Below, piece by piece: positions 1 to 8,729 of a stretch of DNA of 22,332 nucleotides (positions within the stretch are counted from its first letter, which is position 1; each line of letters opens with the position of its first letter). Below the pieces are notes generated by a model. The model searched no databases and was not told the DNA's origin. It saw nothing but the letters and a program-made list of their open reading frames with translations. The DNA is from a virus, in IMG/VR virus record IMGVR_UViG_3300002141_000001, positions 1-22,332 of that record, one strand, 5' to 3'. The position numbers and the translations under genes were made by a program.

Positions 1-3000
1 CGTTAATCCTGTGCCGCCGTTGGCTACGGGCAAGGTGCCCGTGACGCCCGTAGTAAGTGGTAAACCCGTGAGGTTGGTGGCAATACCGCTAGATGGTGTT
101 CCAAGAGCGCCACCACTGACTAGATTCCCGCTTGCCGTTCCAGTAAGTGCCGCTGTAATTGTTCCTGCCGCAAAGTTTCCACTTGCATCACGCGCAACAA
201 GAGTAGAAGCAGTATTTGCAGTAGCTACACCAGAGCCAGTCGCTAATCCAGTTATATCGGGCGTTGTAAGTGAAGGGTTAATAGCAAATACGGCTACACC
301 AGTGCCTGTTTCGTCGGTCAATGCGGTAGCAAGAGTAACTGAAGAAAAGCTACCTAATGATGTTGCGTTGCCGACGGAAGTAATATCTCCGGTCAGGTTA
401 GCGTTAGTTATTACTGTTGCAACTTGGCTTCCATTCCCTGGCCCGGCAGTCACTCCACCTGTGAGTTGAGTAATACCAGTATCTACGTCAGGTGGGGTAG
501 CCCAAGTCGCGTCGCCACGCCAGAATGTGGATGCTGAAGCTGCGGTGCCGCTATTTAAATTTGTAACAGGAAGATTACCCGTTACACCAGTAGTCAAAGG
601 CAATCCTGTTGCGTTAGTTAAAACAACAGTAGTCGGTGTGCCTAATTCAGGTGTTACTAACGTAGGGCTTGTAGCAAATACGTTTGCACCAGAACCGGTT
701 TCGTCAGTTAAAGCAGTTGCTAGTTGTGCGGAAGAAAAACTTCCTAGCAATGTTGCATTACCAATTGAAGTAACTGCCCCTGTAAGATTAGCGTTAGTTA
801 CTACTGTTGTTGCATTGCCGACAGACGTTACTCCACCAGTCAAATTGGCATTTGTTATTACAGTTGCTGCATTTCCAACTGAAGTAACACCACCTGTTAG
901 ATTTGCGTTTGTAGTAACGTTGCTTGCAGTAAAAGACGTTGCTGTGCCGGTGATATTTGTGCCTATCAACGCAGATGGCGTGCCTAAATCAGGAGTTACT
1001 AACGTTGGCGAAGTATCAACAACAAATTTAGTTCCCGTACCTGTTTGACTTGCAATTGATGTAACATTGCCGACTGACGTTATTGGCCCCGTCAAGTTAG
1101 CGTTAGTCGAATTATTGCCATCAAGTTTTTGAATTGCTTGGAGAATTGAGTCTGTGGCTGTCACTGTGCCAGCGCCAGAAATATATCCCGTCAACACTTT
1201 TGCAATAACTGGAGCATTGGTCAACGTAGTAGCATTGCCAACTGACGTAATGTCTCCAGTCAAATTTGCATTAGTAATTACGTTGCCAGCAGTAAATCCA
1301 GATGCAGTTCCTGTGATGTTAGTTCCGATCAACGCAGATGGCGTGCCAAGTGCAGGAGTTATAAGAGTAGGGGAAGTCGAAAACACTAAATCAGTGCTTG
1401 TTGTTCCCGTAGCACCCGTAGCGGTGTAACCAGTGATGTTGTTAAATGATGCTATTCCGGCAGACGTTTCATTTGTTCCGCCAAGCGCGACTGTGACTGG
1501 CGCAGTTAAGCTAAACGCCGTTCCAGTTAACGTTAAACCAGTGCTGGCGGTGTAACTGCCAACTCCGGCAAATTGCACAAAAGTGATTGCAGTGGTGCCT
1601 AACGTGCCACCAGCGTTGCTTGTGCAAACCCACCCAGTGTCTGCTTGCGTGGTGCCTTGTTCAATAAAAGCAAATACTCCTGGCACTTCTTCCCATGTAT
1701 TCATGTCGGCTGCTCTGGCCCAGACTCCAGAAGCAACAACGTAAATTCCATTTTCTGCTGGCGCTGTTTGATTTTTGACCAAGCATCTATCTGTCGCAAT
1801 CAAGGCAACGCCATCAATGGACTGCGTGCCAGATAGAGTGATGTTAGCTGTAGTAGCAGCAACGCATGAGGCTTTTGGGTCTAGCCCTTGCGCTACGGTA
1901 TCGACATAATCTTTGTTTGCAATGTCTGTTGCGGAAGATGGTGTTGTCGAAATTGTTCCTGCTGTGACAGACAAATTAGCAATTGTGCCAAGACCTGTCA
2001 GCGACGAGCCGGTAACGCCTGCCGCTAGCGTGTTGCCTGATAAGGTGCTTGCCGGTGCAATGACTGCTGCCGTAGTGATGCTGGTCGTTAAGCCTTTGGA
2101 GTTAATGGTCACTACTGGTATGGCGGTGCTGCTTCCTGTGGCCCCTGCCGTTGCTACGGTTGCCAGCGTGCCTGCTGCTGTGACGTTTGCAGACCCGTCA
2201 AAACTAGGCGATGCGTAGATTAGGTCGCCTGTAATTTCAATTGTCCTGCCTGTTGCCAATGCGGTGGCGGTGCTGGAATTGCCGGTTAATGCTGCCGTGA
2301 CAGTTCCTGCGGTAAAGTTTCCACTTGCATCCCTAGCAACAATTGCACTGACGGTGTTTGATGATGTTGCCGTAGTTGCTGAATTGCTAACTTTTAACGC
2401 TGTCGCAATTGTGGCTAGTTTGGTATCTTCAATGCCAGCAGCAGCGTTAATGTCTGCGTTAATAATTGCGCCAGCGGTTATCGCAGTTACATTTCCTACT
2501 GAGGTTATCGGCCCTGTCAGATTTGCGTTTGTTGTAACATTGCTAGCAGTAAAAGCTGTAGCCGTTCCGGTAATGTTTGTGCCAACCATAGCGGACGGAG
2601 TGCCAAGAGCAGGAGTAATTAACGTGGGCGAAGTAGCAAACACAGCTACGCCCGTTCCTGTTTCGTTAGTTAAAGCATCAGATAATTGCTCCGAAGAAAA
2701 CGACCCAAGTAAAGTAGCATTTCCTGTCGAAGTCACAGCGCCGGTAAGATTAGCGTTTGTAGTTACATTTCCTGCGGTCAGACTTGCAGCAGTCCCAGAA
2801 ATGTTAGTACCAATCAATGCCGACGGAGTGCCCAGCGCTGGAGTTACAAGAGTAGGTGATGTCGCAAATACCAGCGATCCACTGCCCGTTTCATCTGTAA
2901 CGGCTGAAATAAGATTAGCACTAGATGGCGTTGCAAGAAACGTTGCTACATTTGCGCCAAGACCAGATACGCCTGTTGCAATAGGTAGTCCTGTAGCATT

Positions 3001-3483
3001 TGTTAATGTTCCCGCCGACGGTGTACCTATGTTTGGCGTGGTAAGCAAAGGCGAGGCTTGCATTACAAAAGTTGAACCTGTACCTGTTTGTGCAGCAACA
3101 GAAGTTGCATTTCCAACGGAAGTAATTGGTCCTGTTAAATTAGCATTGGTTGTTACAGTTGCCGCGTTGCCGTTAATAGATATAGACCACGTTCCAGTTG
3201 CCCCTGTGCCGCTTGGAGTTGGCGGCGTATAACCTAATGCATCAGTTACATCACTCGATTCAAGCGTTACCAAGCCTATACGAGTGTTAAATGATTGAAC
3301 GCCAGTAGCCACCGCAGGTAGTTCAACCAACTCGGTAGTGCCGTTTGTATATGTAAATTCTAAATAATAAATAGGATCGTCATAAACAATAGCAACACTT
3401 TCTATTCCAACACCGGAAACGCTAGAGTCTACAATGACGTCTATATTATTTCCGTCCACCACTTCAATTGTTAGATTAGCCAT
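1..3483 (-). CDS. Giant repetitive tail fibre protein, 3' end outside window
   Basis: An open frame of 1161 codons starts at ATG 3483 and reaches the left edge without a stop; I checked the in-frame codons line by line over most of its length, and the long antisense-open frames all share one phase, which argues against a frameshift. The start overlaps the upstream stop as TAATG. Residues 1-60 form a short N-terminal domain, followed by [19 protein letters not shown], a module common in phage fibres. The body is rich in Thr, Gly, Ala, Asn and Ser. It repeats NANLTG-x-(I/V)-TS-x-GN nine times, a TSPTL(V/I)TP-x-LGTPSA unit about seven times, and [11 protein letters not shown] at the window edge. 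A non-repetitive block near residues 520-650 ([35 protein letters not shown]) resembles a module found in many environmental phage fibres. The protein probably forms a trimeric shaft that ends in a receptor-binding tip beyond the window. The receptor is unknown. Confidence 0.9.
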   Translation of the reverse strand, partial: MANLTIEVVDGNNIDVIVDSSVSGVGIESVAIVYDDPIYYLEFTYTNGTTELVELPAVATGVQSFNTRIGLVTLESSDVTDALGYTPPTPSGTGATGTWSISINGNAATVTTNANLTGPITSVGNATSVAAQTGTGSTFVMQASPLLTTPNIGTPSAGTLTNATGLPIATGVSGLGANVATFLATPSSANLISAVTDETGSGSLVFATSPTLVTPALGTPSALIGTNISGTAASLTAGNVTTNANLTGAVTSTGNATLLGSFSSEQLSDALTNETGTGVAVFATSPTLITPALGTPSAMVGTNITGTATAFTASNVTTNANLTGPITSVGNVTAITAGAIINADINAAAGIEDTKLATIATALKVSNSATTATSSNTVSAIVARDASGNFTAGTVTAALTGNSSTATALATGRTIEITGDLIYASPSFDGSANVTAAGTLATVATAGATGSSTAIPVVTINSKGLTTSITTAAVIAPASTLSGNTLAAGVTGSSLTGLGTIANLSVTAGTISTTPSSATDIANKDYVDTVAQGLDPKASCVAATTANITLSGTQSIDGVALIATDRCLVKNQTAPAENGIYVVASGVWARAADMNTWEEVPGVFAFIEQGTTQADTGWVCTSNAGGTLGTTAITFVQFAGVGSYTASTGLTLTGTAFSLTAPVTVALGGTNETSAGIASFNNITGYTATGATGTTSTDLVFSTSPTLITPALGTPSALIGTNITGTASGFTAGNVITNANLTGDITSVGNATTLTNAPVIAKVLTGYISGAGTVTATDSILQAIQKLDGNNSTNANLTGPITSVGNVTSIASQTGTGTKFVVDTSPTLVTPDLGTPSALIGTNITGTATSFTASNVTTNANLTGGVTSVGNAATVITNANLTGGVTSVGNATTVVTNANLTGAVTSIGNATLLGSFSSAQLATALTDETGSGANVFATSPTLVTPELGTPTTVVLTNATGLPLTTGVTGNLPVTNLNSGTAASASTFWRGDATWATPPDVDTGITQLTGGVTAGPGNGSQVATVITNANLTGDITSVGNATSLGSFSSVTLATALTDETGTGVAVFAINPSLTTPDITGLATGSGVATANTASTLVARDASGNFAAGTITAALTGTASGNLVSGGALGTPSSGIATNLTGLPLTTGVTGTLPVANGGTGLT
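388..3147 (-). repeat. Nine dispersed NANLTG repeat units in the fibre gene
   Basis: The hexapeptide NANLTG, followed by x-(I/V)-TS-x-GN, is encoded at 3130-3147, 2740-2757, 2512-2529, 1255-1272, 1087-1104, 892-909, 835-852, 778-795 and 388-405. Read on the minus strand, all nine 18-base coding versions differ from each other while the peptide is identical. The repeats are therefore conserved as protein and not as DNA. They likely form a structural turn of a beta-rich fibre shaft. Confidence 0.9.
739..909 (-). repeat. Tandem 57-base (19-residue) fibre repeat, three units
   Basis: Three head-to-tail units lie at 853-909, 796-852 and 739-795. The first two read [14 protein letters not shown](A/T)TV(I/V)T and the third starts [18 protein letters not shown]. 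Elsewhere in the gene the same unit occurs singly, so this is the only place with back-to-back copies. It marks a local expansion of the shaft. It is coding and has no unique spacers, so it is not a CRISPR array. Confidence 0.85.
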
Positions 3484-3968
3484 TAGTTAGTTACTCCATC
3501 AGAACGCATTAAAAACAACAAAAATATAATTAAGTCTTGCGCTGGAGTTGTGCCTTGTTCCGGCATACTTATTTTTATTCTGCCGCTAAAACCTACACAA
3601 TTTTCTGCATTAATATCAAGCTGCACCGAACTGGAAAGAACTTCCCAATCTGCATCGTTGATTACAAGCGTAAACGCGCCATTTTCCTCAACAACATTTG
3701 TTATTGTAAGGTTTACTGGATCGGGTTCAGGATCAAAGTCTGCAATATCAAAAGTAAGCCCGTAGCGGGTGTCTCGAATATTGCTTAAATTGCGGCGAAG
3801 AATTTGAGCGTCTAATGTCGCTCCTGTTAAATCATAAGCATCGCCAGTCGAAGCATTTTTAAAAGTCAAATTCCAATACGTTTGTTGTTCCCATACTAAT
3901 TCGCCAGCAATAATTGGATTATCAAATCCGCTTATTTGTGTAAGTGTATTTTTTGAAAATATTGCCAT
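3483..3968 (-). CDS. Small BppU-like baseplate or fibre-attachment protein
   Basis: A 161-residue protein that starts at ATG 3968 behind a good Shine-Dalgarno (GGAGAAG, about 3 bases before the ATG) and ends in TAATG overlap with the large fibre gene. Residues 30-60 ([20 protein letters not shown]) followed by ATLDAQI look like the N-terminal beta-sandwich of upper-baseplate proteins such as BppU, which often read x-L-T-G-A-T in this position. The C-terminal part ([20 protein letters not shown]) is also beta-rich. No signal peptide or membrane segment is visible. Its position between two fibre genes suggests that it attaches a fibre to the tail tip or helps it fold. The family assignment is from memory of motif patterns and is weak; a plain structural protein of unknown function is the fallback. 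Confidence 0.6.
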   Translation of the reverse strand: MAIFSKNTLTQISGFDNPIIAGELVWEQQTYWNLTFKNASTGDAYDLTGATLDAQILRRNLSNIRDTRYGLTFDIADFDPEPDPVNLTITNVVEENGAFTLVINDADWEVLSSSVQLDINAENCVGFSGRIKISMPEQGTTPAQDLIIFLLFLMRSDGVTN

Positions 3969-4034
3969 GACTTCTCCGCTTCTCGGTTAATGGGCTATCC
4001 ACAGACAGCACCACGAATCATGTTTTATTTTGTA
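3969..4034 (-). promoter_or_regulatory. Short intergenic leader with ribosome binding site
   Basis: This 66-base gap is one of the longest non-coding stretches in the window. On the minus strand it ends with GGAGAAG just before ATG 3968, a strong Shine-Dalgarno. Unlike most neighbours, this gene does not overlap the one before it, so it is initiated independently of its upstream neighbour. I see no convincing promoter or terminator hairpin in it. Confidence 0.5.
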
Positions 4035-4601
4035 TTAAGTTATTCTAATAAATAAACTAGCATAATATGTATTCGGATCATATCCAGGTGCAGGACAATA
4101 TCCTAAACATCTCCAGGTACCCGATCTAGCAGAGGCTTGGTAAGACTCTGGGGTTCCTGCTGGATACAAATCAGAACCATTCGCTACTTCACCAAAATTA
4201 TAACTTGTGTTGTCATTTCTATTTTGCAAAAAAGCAAATGTTCCAACTGCGCCCGCAGTCAATCCAGTCAAAGCCGATAAGACAGCAGATGTATCTACAG
4301 TAGTTGTAGAAGTCAACGCACCGCCAGATAATGACAAACCGCTGCCAACAGTAATTTCTTCTATCGCACCAGTAGATGCGGTTGTTCTTCCTAAAATTCT
4401 TGCGCTTGTCATCGTAATAGAGGACGAACCAACAGCACCAGAACCGGCAGCAGATAGATTAGTTCTTGCTCCAGAGTCGGTGGTGCTTGCCGTACCGCCA
4501 TTAGCAATAGGCAATGTACTTGTTATCCCAGTGTCGAGGGATAATTGTCCAGAGGAATTTACATTGTTGGCAAGTTGTGAAAGATTAAAGGCAACGGTCA
4601 T
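4035..4601 (-). CDS. Short tail fibre or receptor-binding protein
   Basis: A 188-residue protein that starts at ATG 4601, overlapping the stop of the tail tip gene as ATGA. Residues 1-60 contain a hydrophilic start and the fibre shaft signature TLPIANGGT, the same phrase found as LPVANGGT in the giant fibre gene. The middle (VGSSSITMTSARILGRTTAS) is a Ser/Thr/Gly-rich shaft. The last 60 residues (NRNDNTSYNFGEVANGSDLY, then GTWRCLGYCP and YASLFIRIT) look like the compact C-terminal tip domain found on many phage fibres. A complete short fibre followed by a long fibre suggests two adhesins, or a long fibre that replaced or supplements this one. Which one binds the host cannot be told from the sequence. 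Confidence 0.75.
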   Translation of the reverse strand: MTVAFNLSQLANNVNSSGQLSLDTGITSTLPIANGGTASTTDSGARTNLSAAGSGAVGSSSITMTSARILGRTTASTGAIEEITVGSGLSLSGGALTSTTTVDTSAVLSALTGLTAGAVGTFAFLQNRNDNTSYNFGEVANGSDLYPAGTPESYQASARSGTWRCLGYCPAPGYDPNTYYASLFIRIT

Positions 4602-7600
4602 GCGGCACCTGTTCTAGCAAATGTTTGCTGTTGAAGAATATTAGTAATTGTTGTTGGCGAATTACTTAAAGTATACGTCCCGGTTGCTGTAGTGTAATCT
4701 GTTCCTTGCTTTAACAATACGCCGTTTTGGTAAAGGTTAAAAGCATCAACCTCATAACTAAATGAATAAATAGTTTGCCCAATAACGGTGTTAGCTACAA
4801 TGTTTACCGGACTTCCGTTTGGAACTCCAAGATTGTTAGCAGTCCATTTAATCATGGTTAATGTTCCTGTCACTATAGACGGGAAATTAGTAATTGTATT
4901 GCTAACAATATCGTAATCTTGTTCATTTAAAGCCGTTCCATTAATGAATAGCAATTCGTATCCGCTAGGAATAACGGGTGAAGGTAGGTAAGAACTGCTA
5001 TTTGTTAATGCTGCCGTAGTGCGCGTAAACGAAGCATAATAACCGCTGGTGCCGTTGTAGCTACGGAACGAAACTACGGTAATTATATTATTAACCGTCG
5101 CGCCAACGGCGAGGGTTACGGTTGCGGAAGCGTCTGTATATTCGGATTCATCCAGCAGACAACCGTTTTCAAATACAAAGCATTGGTCGGTTATGTAGCC
5201 AGTTCCTCGTGTCACACTAAACACGGTTTGACTAGCAGTCGCGGTGAATGATTGTATAGTAATGTAAAAATCATCAGGGGCTTCAAACCCAACTACACGG
5301 CCATAAATATCAATTGTAAGAGTTGCCACGCTTGATGTTTTAGTAGGAATGCCGTTTCCAAAATCTAGGAATTGCTTAAGAGACGCGATAATCTGACCGC
5401 TAGAATTATTTGTTACCAAAATCTCTCCGGTGCCTACGGTTGTAGTTCCGGTAGAAAGTAACTGGCCTGTTGCATAATCTAGGTCGATAGAATTAGTGCC
5501 ATCGGGTAACGCAGCAAAAATCGTTGGATCAAATATAGTGGCTTGAGTCGGTACGAAAGCACCAGTGCCAGCAGCGTAAGCCGCAAAGCCAGTAGCAAAA
5601 CTAAATCTGCGCGTTGTCCGGTTTGCATAACATAAATAGATGGTAGTCCCAAAAGTTGGGTCAGCAAGATACCACGTATAGTCAGAAGCGGTCTGGCTAG
5701 GCGTTTCGCTGGCTTGATTGTATAGCCCGTAGTAGTCGTGGTTTCGCGGGTCTAGATCAAATCCTGTTCCGGTAAGACTATCAGCGTAAGCCACTGACAA
5801 ATACCGTTCAGTGTATTGAAATGTCCGTGGTCGCCAATTAAATACTGCGCTTGCAGGGGAATAATGAGAAGCACCAAGACTATTTACCATGCGAGAAAAG
5901 AAATACCAATTTCCCGAAGGAATGTCGCTCAACAATACAGATGGAAGTGGTGCATTTGGTGTGTACGGATTTCCGTTTGATTGAATCGCCGTAGTACCTG
6001 CAAACAATAATTGCTCAGTAGTAGGGTTTGCAAATGCTGAATACCAGACTTCGGCGTATTGAATAATTCCTACATAACTTGCAGTCAATGCCAACACAAA
6101 ACTAGGTATTTCAGCAGTAGGATATTGAGCCGCTACAACCGGAGCAGGAACCGATCCAAACACTACCGGCGAAGCTATACCGGTGTTTGGTGCTGGCGTA
6201 AACTGCGTAACGCTTACATCGTCGTAAACTTCAGCATTGAACTCTGAAACGGTTAATTTAACTGTGACGGAAGCATCATCAGCAAATTCTTGTATTACTT
6301 TGTTGATCCTGAATTCTTTAGCATCCCATCCGTAATTTGTGCTGGTTATCGTAACAATATCGCCTGCTTCTAATTGAATACCAGAAAAATTTGTATTAAC
6401 TTGCACCTGCAAATCCTCGCGTCCGGACTTCAACATTCGGTTAGCAAGATATTGCGCCCTGACGGAATCATTAACTAATGGAAGGCTAACTGACTGTTTG
6501 TTTACCGGCTCATTAGCAAAGAGCAAAGCAGGATCAATTTGAGCAAGATCAAAAGTAGAAGAATTGAAAGCGTCTTGGTTGGAATTATCTGGAAACTTGC
6601 ACTCGATGACGTTGTAACTTGATGCAATATCAAGGGGAGAAATGCTGATAGCAGAAACCATGTTGCTATCATCTAGCGCCATTGCAATCGTGTAGGTAGG
6701 CTTTTGGGTAATGACTCCCCACGTTCCCATAATTTCGTTGTATTTAATTAAGCAATCGCAGCAGGAAGCCATGTCCTGCATGTTCGCCATGATGCTGCGC
6801 GTTGGGTCTAAAAGCCCGTCAAAACGAAACCGTGTTTGTGTAGCAGACGAGCCTTCGTACGTAATGTAGGTAAATGACTCGTTGCAATAAGCATCCAGCT
6901 CATCCAAACTGGCTGTATCAATCTGCAACACAGGAATGGCGCCACCGTATACCGTGTTTGTCAGATAGTCGTAAAAACATTCTCCTGGCTTGTGGCGGCT
7001 ATTCGTTAACTGGAATCTAGTTTGCTCAAGGCCAGTAATGTTTTGATCTTGATTGTAAGTTAAAACAATAATGGCGAAAGCGCAGTCCGTCATTAATTTA
7101 TTGCCATCCCAAGTATAGACGAGACCAGCGCCATTCATTACAGCAATTGCTGAACTGCTTGAATTGACCTGACTGTTGCTTCCGTTACTATATTTATAAA
7201 TTTTTATGTTTCCGTTGATGATCTGGCTTTCTCCAGTCGACTCATCAAGCAAGGAATCAACGCTGTATTGGTTGGTAGCGTTAAAAACTACTTTCTTGCC
7301 GCCGTAATAAATATCTCCAAAAGTAATAGTGTCAGAGCCGTACGAAGTTACCTCAGAAAGCGACATAACGTAGTACAACGTCTGATTGTCTGCCGTAATA
7401 CTCAAGTCAGTAATTATTCCACCAACCCATGCTGAACCATAGATAACTGGAAGTTTGTTATCTGTCGCTGGCGCTATTTGAGTTCTGTTACCGGGGTTAG
7501 GTGAACTTCCGGATAGTTCATTTGCGGATTGTTGTGAGCTTGCAAATGCTTTTGATATGATTGCAGATACAACCATGTTGATTGCAAACGCTACTGCTGT

Positions 7601-7705
7601 AGCGGCTAGACCAGTCAACCCAATTCCAACGGCAATCATCATGCCAACAGCAAACGCTGGAGGAGCAAAACTAAACAATAATAAAAACGAAACAATATAT
7701 TTCAT
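4598..7705 (-). CDS. J-like central tail tip protein
   Basis: A protein of about 1035 residues at the place of lambda gpJ. I chose ATG 7705, which overlaps the preceding stop as TAATG; a longer frame begins at a TTG at 7717 without a clear binding site. Residues 1-19 (MKYIVSFLLLFSFAPPAFA) look like a Sec signal peptide with an A-F-A cleavage site, and residues 20-55 are a second hydrophobic stretch. The region after it (LPVIYGSAWVGGIITDLS) and the CFYDYLTNTVYGGAIP motif are typical of tail tip proteins of this kind. The C-terminal third contains beta-rich modules (IQSFTATASQTVFSVTRGTG, CFVFENGCLLDESEYTDAS). The protein should form the trimeric tip that closes the tail and carries fibres. Function rests on size, position and motifs. 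Confidence 0.85.
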   Translation of the reverse strand: MKYIVSFLLLFSFAPPAFAVGMMIAVGIGLTGLAATAVAFAINMVVSAIISKAFASSQQSANELSGSSPNPGNRTQIAPATDNKLPVIYGSAWVGGIITDLSITADNQTLYYVMSLSEVTSYGSDTITFGDIYYGGKKVVFNATNQYSVDSLLDESTGESQIINGNIKIYKYSNGSNSQVNSSSSAIAVMNGAGLVYTWDGNKLMTDCAFAIIVLTYNQDQNITGLEQTRFQLTNSRHKPGECFYDYLTNTVYGGAIPVLQIDTASLDELDAYCNESFTYITYEGSSATQTRFRFDGLLDPTRSIMANMQDMASCCDCLIKYNEIMGTWGVITQKPTYTIAMALDDSNMVSAISISPLDIASSYNVIECKFPDNSNQDAFNSSTFDLAQIDPALLFANEPVNKQSVSLPLVNDSVRAQYLANRMLKSGREDLQVQVNTNFSGIQLEAGDIVTITSTNYGWDAKEFRINKVIQEFADDASVTVKLTVSEFNAEVYDDVSVTQFTPAPNTGIASPVVFGSVPAPVVAAQYPTAEIPSFVLALTASYVGIIQYAEVWYSAFANPTTEQLLFAGTTAIQSNGNPYTPNAPLPSVLLSDIPSGNWYFFSRMVNSLGASHYSPASAVFNWRPRTFQYTERYLSVAYADSLTGTGFDLDPRNHDYYGLYNQASETPSQTASDYTWYLADPTFGTTIYLCYANRTTRRFSFATGFAAYAAGTGAFVPTQATIFDPTIFAALPDGTNSIDLDYATGQLLSTGTTTVGTGEILVTNNSSGQIIASLKQFLDFGNGIPTKTSSVATLTIDIYGRVVGFEAPDDFYITIQSFTATASQTVFSVTRGTGYITDQCFVFENGCLLDESEYTDASATVTLAVGATVNNIITVVSFRSYNGTSGYYASFTRTTAALTNSSSYLPSPVIPSGYELLFINGTALNEQDYDIVSNTITNFPSIVTGTLTMIKWTANNLGVPNGSPVNIVANTVIGQTIYSFSYEVDAFNLYQNGVLLKQGTDYTTATGTYTLSNSPTTITNILQQQTFARTGAA

Positions 7706-8139
7706 TATTTGACCCAAATTTCGTCTTGTTTACGATAACCAAATTTGGAATAATCTACATCTGGGCTAGTTACCAATTTGCTCATGGTGTAATACTTAAT
7801 CCGCCCTATTGTTTTTAATAGTTCTCCATATTCGTTATATTCTTTTAATAATTTATATCCTGCCCTTGAGCCACGATTTTCGGGTTTTACATACCAAGCT
7901 AATTCATGTAACCCAAATATTCTATCCGACCAAATACACGGAAGAATAATGGACATAAGTATTCCGTAATTATCCGCCATAAATATAGCGCCTCGGCCAG
8001 CAAAGATTTCGTCTAGCAATTTATTACCATATTCCATATCCGAGTATGAATGGCAATAATCTACCGGACTCTCATCGGCAAACTGTTTCATCAAATCAAT
8101 AATTATTGGTTTGTGAAATTTTGTTGCCCGATAAATCAT
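7705..8139 (-). CDS. GNAT-family acetyltransferase in the tail tip cluster
   Basis: A 144-residue protein that starts at ATG 8139, overlapping the previous stop as ATGA and the next start as TAATG. It shows the GNAT layout: a helical N-terminus (FHKPIIIDLMKQFADES), central strands (AIFMADNYGILMSIIL), strand and acetyl-CoA loop HELAWYVKPENRGSRAGYK at 78-96 with RGSRAG as the pyrophosphate-binding turn, and a terminal FGYRKQDEIWVK strand. The loop has Arg where the usual R/Q-x-x-G-x-G/A motif has its first Gly. GNAT genes do occur among tail genes of environmental phages, but their substrate is unknown to me. Possible targets are a virion protein, a host surface molecule or a host protein. It is not a structural protein by appearance. 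Confidence 0.8.
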   Translation of the reverse strand: MIYRATKFHKPIIIDLMKQFADESPVDYCHSYSDMEYGNKLLDEIFAGRGAIFMADNYGILMSIILPCIWSDRIFGLHELAWYVKPENRGSRAGYKLLKEYNEYGELLKTIGRIKYYTMSKLVTSPDVDYSKFGYRKQDEIWVK

Positions 8140-8729
8140 TGCGTCTTGCCAAAGTAATAGTTAATAGTTGAAATAAACGGAACTCTGTTCATGCTGGTGT
8201 CGCCGTTATTAAAAAATTGCCACGAATTATCATTTGTATAACGCCCGGCAGTTCTGTTCTGAAGTATTAACTGGATGGATGATGCACTAACAGTAATGAT
8301 GCCGACGTATGTCCTGAGTTCTTCCATCCATTCTTCGTTGATGGAAAATGAATTTATAAAACCATTGAAGAATTGGTAAAGCCCGCCGGTGCCTCCATCT
8401 GTAATTAAAACTTCATCTGTATCAAAGAAACCATGCCACGCTTCGATTTTCGCGCCTTTAACATTTTGCCCAAGAACCCAACCAAGCATTGCGGTATCTA
8501 TGCCCACTAAAGTGAACGTAGTTTCGTTTGCTGTGCTTTTAATATCTCGTTGAGCGCTTCCGACTTTCATCAACTGCCCAACAGCGTCAAAAGGCAAAGC
8601 ATCAACCGCAGGAATTGTTAAAGCCTTAGGTGTTGTTGCAAATCTATATACCGCGTCGCCAGTAGTCACACGAACAAAATCCGCGTATCGGATATTATTT
8701 GTTCCATCGACTGGAGCAATTACATTCAT
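8136..8729 (-). CDS. Tail tip/baseplate hub protein
   Basis: A 197-residue protein that starts at ATG 8729 (ATGA overlap with the preceding gene) and ends in ATGA overlap with the acetyltransferase. The N-terminal part (MNVIAPVDGTNNIRYADFVR, TFTLVGIDTAML) is beta-rich. The middle contains FDTDEVLITDGGTGGLYQFF and FINSFSINEEWMEE, and the end contains ILQNRTAGRYTNDNSW and GDTSMNRVPFI. This last pair resembles the closing segment of phage hub proteins related to DUF2163 or lambda gpL, where a Arg-x-TND motif and a later GD..F/M..VP motif occur. Its place two genes after the tape measure protein is that of lambda gpM/gpL. It probably forms a ring at the tail end. The exact family is uncertain. 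Confidence 0.65.
   Translation of the reverse strand: MNVIAPVDGTNNIRYADFVRVTTGDAVYRFATTPKALTIPAVDALPFDAVGQLMKVGSAQRDIKSTANETTFTLVGIDTAMLGWVLGQNVKGAKIEAWHGFFDTDEVLITDGGTGGLYQFFNGFINSFSINEEWMEELRTYVGIITVSASSIQLILQNRTAGRYTNDNSWQFFNNGDTSMNRVPFISTINYYFGKTQ

Noticed and set aside
739-909. Regular 57-base repeats as a possible CRISPR array
   Set aside because: The repeats are contiguous coding units without unique spacers and translate to a conserved fibre repeat.
2264-3232. Plus-strand open frame of 322 codons (and its same-phase partners from 11 to 2218)
   Set aside because: These are the antisense of the minus-strand fibre repeats; composition is Val/Pro/Ala-rich low complexity, all lie in one phase opposite the real frame, and none has a convincing domain.
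3996-4022. Eight-codon minus-strand mini-frame in the leader before the 161-aa gene
   Set aside because: It is very short, has no clear ribosome binding site, and such frames occur by chance.
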